64,000 bases of DNA from an uncultured Blastocatellia bacterium (GCA_946480785.1 CAMLLD010000005.1:58046-122045); one strand, 5' to 3'; numbered from the stretch's first letter, positions 9,862 through 18,143 are shown. Notes: generated from the sequence alone by a model not told the origin. Translations and numbers: made by a program.

Positions 9862-10335
9862 TTAAGATCCGGCTGTTTTCTTCGCCGCATATTCGACGGC
9901 TTCGATGATGTGTTGATAGCCGGTGCAGCGACACAGATTGCCTTCGAGACCGTGGCAGATCTCTTCGCGCGACGGGTTCGCGTTGCGATCGAGCAACTGC
10001 GTCGCGGTCATGATCATGCCCGGCGTGCAGTAGCCGCATTGCAAACCGTGACGTTCCCAGAAACCTTCCTGCACCGGATGCAATTCGCCGTTTTTCGCAA
10101 GACCTTCGACAGTAGTGATCGACGCGCCGTCGGCTTGCACGGCAAACATCGTGCATGACTTGACCGCTTGTCCGTCGAGCAGGACGGTGCACGCGCCGCA
10201 CAGTGACGTTTCGCAACCTACGTGAGTGCCGGTCAGCTCGAGCACGTCGCGCAGGTAATGAACGAGGAGCATGCGTGGCTCGACCTCGTCGCTGCGAGAG
10301 ACACCATTCACGCTCAGATTGATAGCTCTTTTCAT
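9862..10335 (-). CDS. coxS: Molybdenum hydroxylase [2Fe-2S] subunit (CoxS/CutS type)
   Basis: A 157-residue small subunit with two [2Fe-2S] clusters. The N-terminal plant-ferredoxin-type cluster is bound by [15 protein letters not shown] plus the cysteine in KSC; the C-terminal helical domain has CGYCTPGMI and CRCTGY. All eight cysteines are present. It is the first gene of the operon, giving the order S-L-M-G typical of form II systems (form I is M-S-L). No maturation genes such as coxD or coxE appear in the window. Confidence 0.95.
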   Translation of the reverse strand: MKRAINLSVNGVSRSDEVEPRMLLVHYLRDVLELTGTHVGCETSLCGACTVLLDGQAVKSCTMFAVQADGASITTVEGLAKNGELHPVQEGFWERHGLQCGYCTPGMIMTATQLLDRNANPSREEICHGLEGNLCRCTGYQHIIEAVEYAAKKTAGS

Positions 10336-10357
10336 GAACTGCCTCCTCGAAACCGGG

Positions 10358-10678
10358 TTACACGGTTGCTTTGTGAATCTGCCGTTTGAGGCGATGGATG
10401 GTCCGTCTGACGACTTTGAGTTGCGCGCTGTCGTGCGCTTCGAGCGCGGCGGCTCTTTGCGTCTTCAACTGGCGTATGCGCGCCTTGATCGAACTCTTGT
10501 CGATACCGACGACGTCGTGATGCGTGTGTTGAATGCCGAGTGCGGTGGCGAGCGCGCCGACGAGGTGCTCCTTGTTCATCTGCGTGTAGCCCTGCACGGC
10601 GTCGTGTTGCATGTCTTTGGCGATGTCGCGCAGCTCGGCGAGCGTTTTGTGTCTCAGTTCTTCGTAGGTGTAGGCCAT
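10358..10678 (-). CDS. Small protein with Rho N-terminal-like helical domain
   Basis: A 106-residue protein whose first half ([19 protein letters not shown] then [20 protein letters not shown]) resembles the Rho_N/SAP-type helix-extended-loop-helix found at the N-terminus of transcription terminator Rho. The second half is a basic helix ([19 protein letters not shown], then [13 protein letters not shown]). A nucleic-acid-binding role is plausible but inferred. The ATG at 10678 follows GGAG; the longer reading frame to 10933 lies inside the DinB gene and is discarded. It overlaps the 3' end of the upstream DinB gene by 25 bases, so the two are coupled. Confidence 0.75.
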   Translation of the reverse strand: MAYTYEELRHKTLAELRDIAKDMQHDAVQGYTQMNKEHLVGALATALGIQHTHHDVVGIDKSSIKARIRQLKTQRAAALEAHDSAQLKVVRRTIHRLKRQIHKATV

Positions 10679-11190
10679 GTGTTGCTCCAGATTTGGTCCA
10701 AATGATATTTCAGATGAACGACATAATCGCGAATCAGGTATTCGAGTGTTGTCGGGATGTTTCGCTCCACAGTTCGAAAGGCGATCTGATCGAAGTTGTG
10801 TTTGTCTCGTTCGTGTGTGAGCACGCTTTCGGGAATGAGCGAGACGACGCGGACGAGATGCAGGTTGTACGCGCGCCACAGATCGATCAGGTCTGGCCAG
10901 AATGCGTCGTTGTATTTTTGCGCGTCGACCCATTGATCACCGTCGTAAGTCGCGAATACAAGATCGTCGGTGAACTGCGCGCGGACGAAACGTTGGTGAT
11001 TATTCGCAGCGGAGTCGATCAGGTGGCCGAGAACCTGCTTTGCGCTCCACTCGCCGGTTGCGATTTTGCCGGCGTCTTCATCCGGGATCTCGAGCAAGCG
11101 AAGGCTTGCGTCCTGAATCGTTTGCTGGAAGTCGTCCAGGAACTGCTGATAGCTGTTGTGTTCAGAAATGTGGGAAACCGTTTCCGCCAT
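10654..11190 (-). CDS. DinB/YfiT-like metal-binding four-helix protein
   Basis: A 178-residue DinB-superfamily protein. The metal-site histidines are visible in KQVLGHLIDSAANNHQRF (helix 2) and in DYVVHLKYHLDQIW near the C-terminus, and the family GEWSAKQVLGHL motif is present. Members are thiol-dependent transferases or of unknown function; no substrate can be named here. The ATG at 11190 (MAETVSHI) is chosen because homologous sequence begins there; an upstream in-frame start at 11268 adds residues of no recognisable pattern. Confidence 0.85.
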   Translation of the reverse strand: MAETVSHISEHNSYQQFLDDFQQTIQDASLRLLEIPDEDAGKIATGEWSAKQVLGHLIDSAANNHQRFVRAQFTDDLVFATYDGDQWVDAQKYNDAFWPDLIDLWRAYNLHLVRVVSLIPESVLTHERDKHNFDQIAFRTVERNIPTTLEYLIRDYVVHLKYHLDQIWSNTWPTPTKN

Positions 11191-11362
11191 GGGCCACGTA
11201 TTTTTGCCTGAACTTTGTAGATCGAGTGGTGTGATAATAGCGCCAAGTGAACGAGAAAGGAAACCCATGCATTAATGGTGGCGCTCGTTGCATCAGGCAA
11301 TTAACTGACCGCGCTGAGCATCACAGTGGAACCGACAACTACAGTCGTTCGTTTAGGTCGCT

Positions 11363-11980
11363 ATGCGCGTGATTTCCAGACCGCTCAAACTCGTTGGCAT
11401 CTTCGTTGTTGTTTTGTTGCTGCTGATGGTTACGGGTCTCGGCAGCGTGCTCGCTAACAGACTCGTCTTCTATGTGCATGTCGCGCGGCTCTCGATGCAG
11501 GAACCCGACACGAAGCTCGCGATGCCTCTGGCCGACGTCAGCAAACGACAGATCGCCGATACCTGGCATGCGCCGCGCGGCGCTGATCGTCTGCACGAAG
11601 GCCAGGACATCTTCGCGCCGAAGGGAACACCGATACTCTCCGCGACCAGGGGCTTCGTCTACAACATCGGTGAGAACAATCTCGGCGGGCAAACAGTGTC
11701 GGTCATCGGCGCAGGCGGCCGCGTTTATTACTACGCACACCTTGATGCCTACGCACCAGGCCTTCAGATCGGCGATCGCGTAAACACACGCACCGTACTC
11801 GGCTACGTCGGCACCACCGGAAACGCGCAAGGCACACCACCGCACCTGCACTTCGGTATTTACACTTCATCGGGCGCGATCAACCCGCTGCCACTCCTAA
11901 GCGATCGCACGGCTCCGCCCGCCACCGTCCCTCGCGTCACGAACGCCTCACCGCGAACCACCCGCAACCGCCGGGTCTAG
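11363..11980 (+). CDS. M23 (LytM-type) metallopeptidase, membrane-anchored or exported
   Basis: A 205-residue protein with an N-terminal membrane span (GIFVVVLLLLMVTGLGSVLA) and a compact LytM/lysostaphin domain. The zinc ligands are present: H78 and D82 in HEGQD, and H163 in HLHFGIY, with H126 in YYAHLD and H161 also conserved. It should cleave peptidoglycan cross-bridges or act in wall remodelling in the periplasm. The gene stands alone, divergent from the DinB gene. Confidence 0.9.
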   Translation: MRVISRPLKLVGIFVVVLLLLMVTGLGSVLANRLVFYVHVARLSMQEPDTKLAMPLADVSKRQIADTWHAPRGADRLHEGQDIFAPKGTPILSATRGFVYNIGENNLGGQTVSVIGAGGRVYYYAHLDAYAPGLQIGDRVNTRTVLGYVGTTGNAQGTPPHLHFGIYTSSGAINPLPLLSDRTAPPATVPRVTNASPRTTRNRRV

Positions 11981-12300
11981 CTTACGAGATTATTTGTTTC
12001 GGGCAGTTACCGTCTTGAAATCGCGGAGAGCTACTTAAGCGCCGCGAGATCTTATTTATCCGCCGCGCGGGAATGTCTTGAGTCGCGGAGAATGCATGTT
12101 GAATTGCGGAAGTTACGTCTTGAATCTCTGCGCTGTTGCTTGTGTCCGGGGAGTCTTTCTTAGCTTCTGGGCGATCTCAGTTGTCCTGCCGCGGAATGCA
12201 GTTACAGTTTCCGGCACTCAAGACATCGCTCGCTGAAAGATAGACATCGGACGGCGTCCGCTAGTCATCGGCTGTGCGAAAGCAAATAAGATTTCGCGCC
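11981..12300. repeat. Gene-free stretch with degenerate short repeats
   Basis: No credible reading frame is present. Variants of TCTTGAATCGCGGAGA recur on the plus strand at about 12012, 12074 and 12105 (GTCTTGAAATCGCGGAGA, GTCTTGAGTCGCGGAGAATG, GTTGAATTGCGGAAGT, GTCTTGAATCTCTGCG). A partly inverted copy ends near 12227 (CACTCAAGACATCG). The copies are too diverged and irregular for a CRISPR array. They may be decayed interspersed elements or a structured RNA region. Confidence 0.45.
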
Positions 12301-12342
12301 TGCTATTTGCAGTTTTATGCACTCCAATAGCTATTTGCGGCT

Positions 12343-12370
12343 GAGAGCCCCGGCTTGCACTGGGGCTCTC
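12343..12370. terminator. Perfect 9-bp hairpin downstream of the 12.4-13.0 kb gene
   Basis: GAGAGCCCC at 12343-12351 pairs with GGGGCTCTC at 12362-12370 around a 10-base loop. It lies about 35 bases past the stop of the leftward hypothetical gene, so it could end that transcript. No T-tract follows on either strand, so intrinsic termination is uncertain. Confidence 0.4.
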
Positions 12371-12404
12371 AACTATTCTGGCCTTCAATACATCTATTTG
12401 GCCA

Positions 12405-13040
12405 TCAACATATCCGCATCTTGCCGGCCAACAACTCGGCTTCGATCACTGCGGTCTGAGTGTCGACCAACCCTAGCAGGTTTGCTTCAGCACAACGTGC
12501 GAAGGCAAAGTGCTTCGCTTTGTTCACGAGTGGTTTCGCGTCGATAGATTTTTCCAGCGTCCGCATGAGCACGACGAGTGCGGCTGCCGATCTCTCGTTC
12601 GCCCGACAGATGATCTCTGCGAGCTCTTCGACCTTTTCTTCATTGCACGTTTCGGCCCTGGCAATGTCTTCAACAACTGCGACCGCTCGCGGATACTCTA
12701 GTCGCGGGTACTCTAGTCGCGGGTAGTCGAACGGCTCAGCGCTGTTCTCACCGGCATCGACGCCCCGCACGAGCTCAGGCAGCCACAGATCGTCAATCAG
12801 CAAGGCATAACTAATGATCTTGCGGCTGTCGAGATCGATCGACTTATCGTTTACGATGGCCTGCGCTCTCCGTTTGAGATCCTCGAGGTCGCTCCGTTTA
12901 GGACCACCACCGCTCGGTTTAGTACCACTGTCATTGTTTGCAGGACCACTACCGTTGTCTGCGGGGTTGGTTGTTTGGTTTACGTGTTGGTGTGCGTGAG
13001 GTGATTGTTGGCGCACGCTTGCGCTACTATCCTTAAGCAT
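12405..13040 (-). CDS. Hypothetical protein with disordered N-terminus and YPRLE repeats
   Basis: A 211-residue protein not recognised as any family. Residues 1-50 are Asn/Gly/Ser/His-rich and look disordered. A short in-frame tandem repeat (YPRLEYPRLEYPR) is encoded by 15-base repeats at about 12688-12726. The C-terminal 100 residues are predicted helical (EEKVEELAEIICRANERSAA, then AKHFAFARCAEANLLGLVDT). The ATG at 13040 is preferred because AAAGGA lies 8 bases upstream; the ATG at 13049 would abut that site. It is divergent from the omega-Shedu gene, and the intergenic DNA (13041-13324) is AT-rich. Confidence 0.65.
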   Translation of the reverse strand: MLKDSSASVRQQSPHAHQHVNQTTNPADNGSGPANNDSGTKPSGGGPKRSDLEDLKRRAQAIVNDKSIDLDSRKIISYALLIDDLWLPELVRGVDAGENSAEPFDYPRLEYPRLEYPRAVAVVEDIARAETCNEEKVEELAEIICRANERSAAALVVLMRTLEKSIDAKPLVNKAKHFAFARCAEANLLGLVDTQTAVIEAELLAGKMRIC

Positions 13041-13324
13041 GGGCTTCATCCTTTCTATCGAAGGTTGAGGTTCAAGGGTCGACTTCGTGTGTCAGCACAA
13101 GTCGGCCCGCTTCATTTGTGAAGGGGTACAAGGACCATAGCACAAATATCTTCGCTTGGGTTATTAAAAGTGAGTTTCATTTCGAATGACCACGTTGTGT
13201 TCGCAAGATTGACTCCAGGTGACTAGCTAATCGTTGACAGTCGTTCAAAGGGAGTATTATCGTAACCTCGTAAACTTATTTACTGCTTACGATTCACGTT
13301 CGTAAGCCTCACATTGATTGACGA

Positions 13325-14302
13325 ATGGAAAGGCATATGACCCGCGTCGATTCTAACGGAGGCAATAATACAAATAACCAGCAAGACGATATCCCTCCCG
13401 AGCTAGATACCAGATATAGGCTGGTCTACCTGACTGCGCAGAGGACTAAACAACTTCAGCGGGGAGCTGCACTTCGCATCAATGTTGATCCACTTCGACA
13501 CAAGCCAACGCGTATTGCTTTAGAAGAACTGATCAGGGGTAAAGTAAAGTTCGTTAGAAATGAAGGACAGAGCAATTTACCTGCTCAGAAATTAGTTCCT
13601 AACCAGCAATTTATTGCTCTGGCTTTGATCGGAGAAAGAATTAAGCTGGTCTCCCTTTCACCGGACGGTCAATATAAATTTCTCGACGAAAAAGATTATG
13701 TACATGATCTAATCCATGCTTTACCACTTGAGGCTGCTGACTTACGAGACTCAATAGAAGAACTAGAGGCATTGGTCAACAGCCCTAAGGCGAAAGAGAA
13801 AGATTTCCAAGATTTTTTTAACAGACACCGCGATTTTATTTTGAATGATGAATATAAGGATGCTCACCCGCATATCGGTCTCACGTCTGATGATGGCCAA
13901 GCCTTAGTCCCTGATTTTATCTTGGAACCAATCGATCAGGGAGGTCTTTGCGATCTTCTTGAACTGAAACTTCCTTCAGCGAAAGTCTTCAATCTTAAAA
14001 AAAACAGAATGCGATACTCGGCAGCCGTCGCAGAGGCAGCGGCGCAACTTCGTCTTTACGGCCGCTACTTTGAAGAAGAAAAGAACCGAAATGATTTATT
14101 TGAAAGGTATCGATTGCGGGCGTACAAGCCGAAGATGTTCGTGATTATTGGTAGGCGCTCACACGCAGTCGACGCTTTTGAAGAACGCAGTATGCAAACG
14201 GATCTGCCAAATCTTTATTTGCGTACATATGATGACATCATTAATCGAATGAAGTGGCGGGCAGAAAGAATGAAGACGAGAGATAAAGTACGGTTGACTT
14301 AA
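13325..14302 (+). CDS. RNA polymerase omega-like domain fused to Shedu (DUF4263) nuclease
   Basis: A 325-residue two-domain protein. Residues 26-78 (LDTRYRLVYLTAQRTKQLQR, then KPTRIALEELIRGKVKF) closely follow the RNA polymerase omega subunit (RpoZ), including the RYRLV helix, the KxLxRGA turn and the IALEEL helix. Residues 155-310 match the Shedu/SduA DUF4263 nuclease: EKDFQDFFNRHRDFIL, a PD-(D/E)xK core with D197 in PDFIL and E213/K215 in LLELKLP, then Q241 in AAAQLRLYGRYF. Shedu proteins are anti-phage nucleases whose N-terminal domains act as sensors or regulators. An omega-like sensor suggests monitoring of RNA polymerase, which is inference. The gene is visibly more AT-rich than its neighbours, consistent with transfer. 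The start could also be the ATG at 13337, where AAAGG is close. Confidence 0.82.
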   Translation: MERHMTRVDSNGGNNTNNQQDDIPPELDTRYRLVYLTAQRTKQLQRGAALRINVDPLRHKPTRIALEELIRGKVKFVRNEGQSNLPAQKLVPNQQFIALALIGERIKLVSLSPDGQYKFLDEKDYVHDLIHALPLEAADLRDSIEELEALVNSPKAKEKDFQDFFNRHRDFILNDEYKDAHPHIGLTSDDGQALVPDFILEPIDQGGLCDLLELKLPSAKVFNLKKNRMRYSAAVAEAAAQLRLYGRYFEEEKNRNDLFERYRLRAYKPKMFVIIGRRSHAVDAFEERSMQTDLPNLYLRTYDDIINRMKWRAERMKTRDKVRLT

Positions 14303-14470
14303 CAGTATTGTTAGGCGCGCTTTACCCATCAATGCTCGCGACTCCGAGTGAGCGGCAGATTCAGGGCACTTCCCCGCATCTCTTGCAAGAAACGGAGCAT
14401 TTTTGCCGTTGGCATTAAAAAAAGGCGCGAAGATTGTCCACGGTAGGGAGAAACTCTCTTAATCACAGAG

Positions 14471-14493
14471 AAGGCCACCGCAAAGGTGGCCTT
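14471..14493. terminator. GC-rich hairpin in gene-poor 14303-14652 interval
   Basis: AAGGCCACC (14471-14479) pairs with GGTGGCCTT (14485-14493) around a 5-base loop. It is nearly the same hairpin as at 15643-15666. No convincing gene was found in 14303-14652: short frames there lack ribosome-binding sites and family motifs. It may end transcription from the omega-Shedu gene, but it is 170 bases downstream and lacks a T-run. Confidence 0.4.
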
Positions 14494-14652
14494 AACCGTT
14501 TGGGTGATCGACAACTTGGTGATTTGGGAATTTGGCGAGACGTTGTGATGTTGACTGGACGTTTTCGGCGGCGCGTGGTTAAGCTGGAATTAGGCGCTTT
14601 CGTAAACCTGACATAGCTTCAATTCGAGAGACCGATAAATCAAGTCGCATTA

Positions 14653-14946
14653 TTGATCTTGACTTTCTCCCTGTCGCTTGCCCCGATTCTCGTTGGCGGT
14701 GAACCAAACTTTCAGAGCAAATCCGCTACCGAAGCCCCAACCCTGCAGCAAATTCTCTACAAGTACGTTCAAGCTCTCGGAGGCCGCGCGGCGCTTGAGA
14801 GGGTGAACACCCGCGCATCAAAAGACACGTTTACGAGTATTAACCTGAAAAACAAAAAGGTCCTATCGAAATTTACAAAAAGCGCCGAACAAGTGAAGCG
14901 TTTGCAGAGACCACTTCGCACGCGGCCGCAACCGTGTGCGCAGTGA
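14653..14946 (+). pseudogene. Truncated remnant of an exported LolA-like protein
   Basis: A TTG-initiated frame of 97 codons. It encodes a hydrophobic leader (TFSLSLAPILVGG) and then PTLQQILYKYVQALGGRAALERV, the opening motif of exported LolA-like/outer-membrane lipoprotein-sorting proteins common in Acidobacteriota. In those proteins the domain continues for about 200 residues. Here it loses similarity within about 60 residues and stops soon after in a basic, Pro-rich tail. No canonical start or Shine-Dalgarno site is visible. It is best read as a decayed fragment. Confidence 0.5.
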
Positions 14947-15037
14947 CCGATGGTGGTTTTCCCAATTAGTTCTCGCGTAATAGATCGACTTAAAGGAGTA
15001 AAAATTCGCCACCTTCACTTCTAAGGAGAATAGACCA

Positions 15038-15619
15038 ATGCCCGCTCCCAAGATCATGATCATCCGTCATGCCGAGAAGCCCACTTCAACGGCCGCTGGG
15101 GTAACTATCAGTGGCTCGCCAAACTCAGACTCCCTGATCGTACAGGGTTGGCAGAGGGCCGGCGCCCTGGTGGCTCTTTTCGACCCTGCCCGAGGGCCAT
15201 TGCAAAGCACTGAGCTGGCAACGCCGCAATTTCTTTTTTCGACTGCTTCTTCCGGCGAGGAAGGCAATCGGCCTCAGGAAACAATTCTGCCCCTGCAAAC
15301 AAAACTGGGCCTGAAACCCACGCTCATTTCAAAGACAAAATCAGATCCCTCAACGGGGTTAACTGAGCTCGCGAACGCAGCAATGGCCTGCACCGGGGTC
15401 GTGCTAATAAGTTGGCCTCACGGTGAGATTCCCGGGCTGACGGCGTTGATACCGGTTAACCCGCCAAGCCCATTTTCAGCGAACTGGAAGTGGCCCAAAG
15501 AACGCTTCGACATGGTGTTTGTGTTTGATCTCGACACGACCTCTGGGAAGTATACCTTCACTCAAGTTCCCCAGCTTCTGCTCGCTGGAGATAGTTCTAT
15601 TCCTATTCCAACCAACTAA
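15038..15619 (+). CDS. Histidine phosphatase superfamily protein
   Basis: A 193-residue protein. The N-terminal IMIIRHAEKP carries the RHxE/G phosphohistidine motif (R10, H11), and WPHGEIPGL later provides the second catalytic histidine region. Members dephosphorylate small molecules or proteins; the substrate cannot be read here. There is no signal peptide, so it is cytoplasmic. AAGGAG lies 10 bases before the ATG. A hairpin at 15643 follows the stop. Confidence 0.8.
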   Translation: MPAPKIMIIRHAEKPTSTAAGVTISGSPNSDSLIVQGWQRAGALVALFDPARGPLQSTELATPQFLFSTASSGEEGNRPQETILPLQTKLGLKPTLISKTKSDPSTGLTELANAAMACTGVVLISWPHGEIPGLTALIPVNPPSPFSANWKWPKERFDMVFVFDLDTTSGKYTFTQVPQLLLAGDSSIPIPTN

Positions 15620-15642
15620 GAATTGAGGCAGTGCCTATCGAA

Positions 15643-15666
15643 GAGGCCACCTGCGAAGGTGGCCTC
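15643..15666 (+). terminator. Probable terminator hairpin after the histidine phosphatase gene
   Basis: GAGGCCACC (15643-15651) pairs with GGTGGCCTC (15658-15666) around a 6-base loop, 24 bases past the stop codon. A short T-containing stretch (AAGTCTTTGG) follows, but not a strong U-tract. Confidence 0.5.
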
Positions 15667-15750
15667 AAGTCTTTGGTCCTGAATTGACGCACCTCTCATT
15701 TTTCGCGAAGATTCGTGCAAAGTGACTAACTCCTTTCGGAGCGAAAACCC

Positions 15751-17499
15751 ATGACACCTTGTGGACCACACGACCAACACAGCATCAAATCGAACCGCTT
15801 CGCCGGACGTAGTATGACGATCGGTTTGCTGATACTTGTCTTCTTCGTCTCTATCACGCAAGGAGTTATTGGGCAGGAAAAACTCTCGCCGCATCAACCC
15901 GTCTCTCGAAAGCTCGAACCAGGCAAGTCTGAGGTACTCTCAATCGCACTGAATGATGGTGACTATGTCAACGTTTCGCTTGGGTTCAAAGGCAAGATCA
16001 ACTTTTTTCTACTGAACCCGGACGGCACGATTGCTCGACGCCTTGTCGGCAGGGATGAGGCAAAAGCCTCTTTCCCGTTCGCCGCTGAAGGCGCAGGTGC
16101 ATATTCGTTTAGGTTTGAAAATCGCGGCGACCAATCCGCCACTTATGAGTTGACCACCGGTGAGGTCATCACGCTTAACGAGCGATTGAAACCCGAACCT
16201 TGGACCGATCCTTTTCCGAGCCCACGGATTCAGACTCTGCGGAAACAGATTGCCGCAGGCCACACGAACACCGACAGCTTCTGGAAACAAGTAGCCGCTG
16301 AAAGCACTCCGCTGGTCGAGCCATTTGGTTCAGACGGCAAGTATCAACTGGTAACGTTTCTCTGGCGAAGCGTACACGACACAAGAAATGTCTTCGTTAG
16401 AGGTTCTTTTCTGGGAGTCGGCTCGCCCGCCGACTATTCAATGCACCGGATTCCTGATTCAGACGTCTGGTATTTAACTTTGAAGCTGCCCAGCGGCGCT
16501 CGCTTCATTTACCAGGTGTCGCCCAATGATCCTTTGACCTTCACCGATCCTCGCGCCGCACAGCGCGCGGCCACTCGGCAAGCTGATCCGCTCAATCCTC
16601 GTCGATACGAGTGTCCGCCAAATACGAGCAAGTTCAACTGTCAAAGCATAGCCGAATTGCCAGGAGCGCCGCCGCAACCGTGGCTGGTCGCCAAACCCGG
16701 AATAGCTGAAGGACGCGTCGAGAAACAAAGCATCAAGAGTGCTATTCAGAAAATTGATCGTAAGTTTTCCGTTTATACGCCGGCCAATTACAAAGCAGAT
16801 GGTCCACCCAACGCGCTGTTAATTCTATTCGACGGCGAAGACCTGGAAGACGATCCGTATCCGGTAACGACACTAAACAATCTCATTGCAGCTTCCAAAA
16901 TTCCGCCGACGGTGGCGGTCTTTGTTGAGAACGTTCCTCGTCGTCGCCTGGTCGATCTGGTCGCCAATGCTGAGTTCGCCGATTTCATGGCGAAGGAACT
17001 TGTGCCCTGGGTTCGATCGCATTACAACGTCACCGGAGATCCGAAACAAACTATGATCACTGGATATAGCGCCGGCGGTCTTGCCTCAGCGTATGTTGCG
17101 CTGCATCACTCGGAAGTCTTTGGCAACGTGTTGAGTTTATCCGGCGCCTTTTGGTGGTCGTTTGAACACAACGATGGCGTATGCGGTTCGCGTTGTCCTG
17201 ACTCGGGCGGGACTGGCGGAGAGTCTTCCAACGACGCAACCACTGAAGGCAATTTCATGGTTAAGGAGGTCCTCGCCAGCCGAAAGTTGCCATTGCGTTT
17301 TTATTTGACTGCCGGCACGTTTGAAATAGACCGGGAGGGCACGGGTGGTGGCATTCTGGAAACTACGCGTCAGCTGCGGGACGTGTTACTGGCAAAAGGG
17401 TATGACGTTCAATATCAACAATTCGTAGGCGGTCATGATGGGTTGAGCTGGCGTGGCCTGCTCGCCGACGGTCTGATGGCTTTGCTCGGAGATCACTAA
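15751..17499 (+). CDS. Exported enterochelin-esterase-like alpha/beta hydrolase
   Basis: A 582-residue protein with an N-terminal signal/anchor segment (MTIGLLILVFFVSITQGVIG, residues 22-41). A beta-sandwich of PPC type follows (KLEPGKSEVLSIALNDGDYV). The middle domain (FLWRSVHDTRNVFVRGSFLG) resembles the N-terminal fold of Fes, and the C-terminal hydrolase carries nucleophile S440 in GYSAGG and H562 in VGGHDG. It probably hydrolyses a siderophore ester or another ester outside the cytoplasm; the substrate is inferred from family only. GGAG sits 9 bases before the ATG at 15751. A cysteine-containing loop (GVCGSRCPDSGGTGG) is inserted near the active site. Confidence 0.82.
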   Translation: MTPCGPHDQHSIKSNRFAGRSMTIGLLILVFFVSITQGVIGQEKLSPHQPVSRKLEPGKSEVLSIALNDGDYVNVSLGFKGKINFFLLNPDGTIARRLVGRDEAKASFPFAAEGAGAYSFRFENRGDQSATYELTTGEVITLNERLKPEPWTDPFPSPRIQTLRKQIAAGHTNTDSFWKQVAAESTPLVEPFGSDGKYQLVTFLWRSVHDTRNVFVRGSFLGVGSPADYSMHRIPDSDVWYLTLKLPSGARFIYQVSPNDPLTFTDPRAAQRAATRQADPLNPRRYECPPNTSKFNCQSIAELPGAPPQPWLVAKPGIAEGRVEKQSIKSAIQKIDRKFSVYTPANYKADGPPNALLILFDGEDLEDDPYPVTTLNNLIAASKIPPTVAVFVENVPRRRLVDLVANAEFADFMAKELVPWVRSHYNVTGDPKQTMITGYSAGGLASAYVALHHSEVFGNVLSLSGAFWWSFEHNDGVCGSRCPDSGGTGGESSNDATTEGNFMVKEVLASRKLPLRFYLTAGTFEIDREGTGGGILETTRQLRDVLLAKGYDVQYQQFVGGHDGLSWRGLLADGLMALLGDH

Positions 17500-17588
17500 T
17501 CCGCTCCAGCGCATGTATTTGGTCACCCACGGACTCGAAGTCGACGTCAACTCTGACAAGGTCAAAAGGAAGCGACTGCACGGGAGCG

Positions 17589-18143
17589 CTAAAGCAGTTG
17601 TGGGCCAGGTCTGGGGACAAATCTATGGAGTATGAGAGATAGTTCGTGATTCGGCTCGAAGTGAAGCGTCTCGATAGCGTAACGGCCCCTGGGTATTTCT
17701 ATCGTAAGATAATCATCGATGTCTGTGCCGCAACAGGCGGAATCGAACAGGATAAGTTCTCCGTTGAAGGCTTCGAGTTTTACTTCCGTAGCCTCGCAAC
17801 GAATATCTCGGGGTAGGGAACTAAGCGCCGCCCGAACTCTTTCCTCGTTTTCGGCGCAGACCCATCTGACCAGAAAACTATTCAGTAGATGGGGCGACTG
17901 CCACCACGTAGTTGAGAGGGGTTCCTCACCTAAGATGACGCCGGACCCGGGTCCAACTTTTATTGCGCCTACAAAATCAGCGATCTTGCATGCACGATCA
18001 TAATCAGTCATGGTGGCGCTGCTTCGAGAGATGCCGTGCCAATACGGCAGCAACTCCTTTTCGAGTAAGAGCAACGGCCCTCCTGTAGATTCTATCCATT
18101 CAGTAAGTCTCAGTCCGTTAAATGGCAAAGTGATTGTCCTCAT
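17589..18143 (-). CDS. Imm21-like immunity protein (polymorphic toxin systems)
   Basis: A 184-residue cytoplasmic protein. The opening WIESTGGPLLLLEKELLPYW, then TDYDRACKIADFVGAIKVG, ILGEEPLSTTWW and FLVRWVCAENEE, match my recollection of the Immunity protein 21 family, which protects cells from toxins of contact-dependent or secreted systems. No toxin gene is adjacent: upstream is the broken TPR regulator and downstream the convergent esterase. It therefore looks like an orphan immunity gene. The ATG at 18143 is preferred over an in-frame TTG at 18164. The family call rests on pattern memory. Confidence 0.6.
   Translation of the reverse strand: MRTITLPFNGLRLTEWIESTGGPLLLLEKELLPYWHGISRSSATMTDYDRACKIADFVGAIKVGPGSGVILGEEPLSTTWWQSPHLLNSFLVRWVCAENEERVRAALSSLPRDIRCEATEVKLEAFNGELILFDSACCGTDIDDYLTIEIPRGRYAIETLHFEPNHELSLILHRFVPRPGPQLL

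Noticed and set aside
11339..11851. 170-codon minus-strand frame
   Set aside because: Antisense to the M23 peptidase, whose zinc ligands are intact.
11981..12300. CRISPR array in the repeat-rich gap
   Set aside because: Repeats are diverged, irregularly spaced and one is inverted; no cas genes are nearby.
14329..14616. Short frames on both strands between the omega-Shedu gene and the LolA-like remnant
   Set aside because: No start signals or motifs, and they run through the hairpin at 14471-14493.
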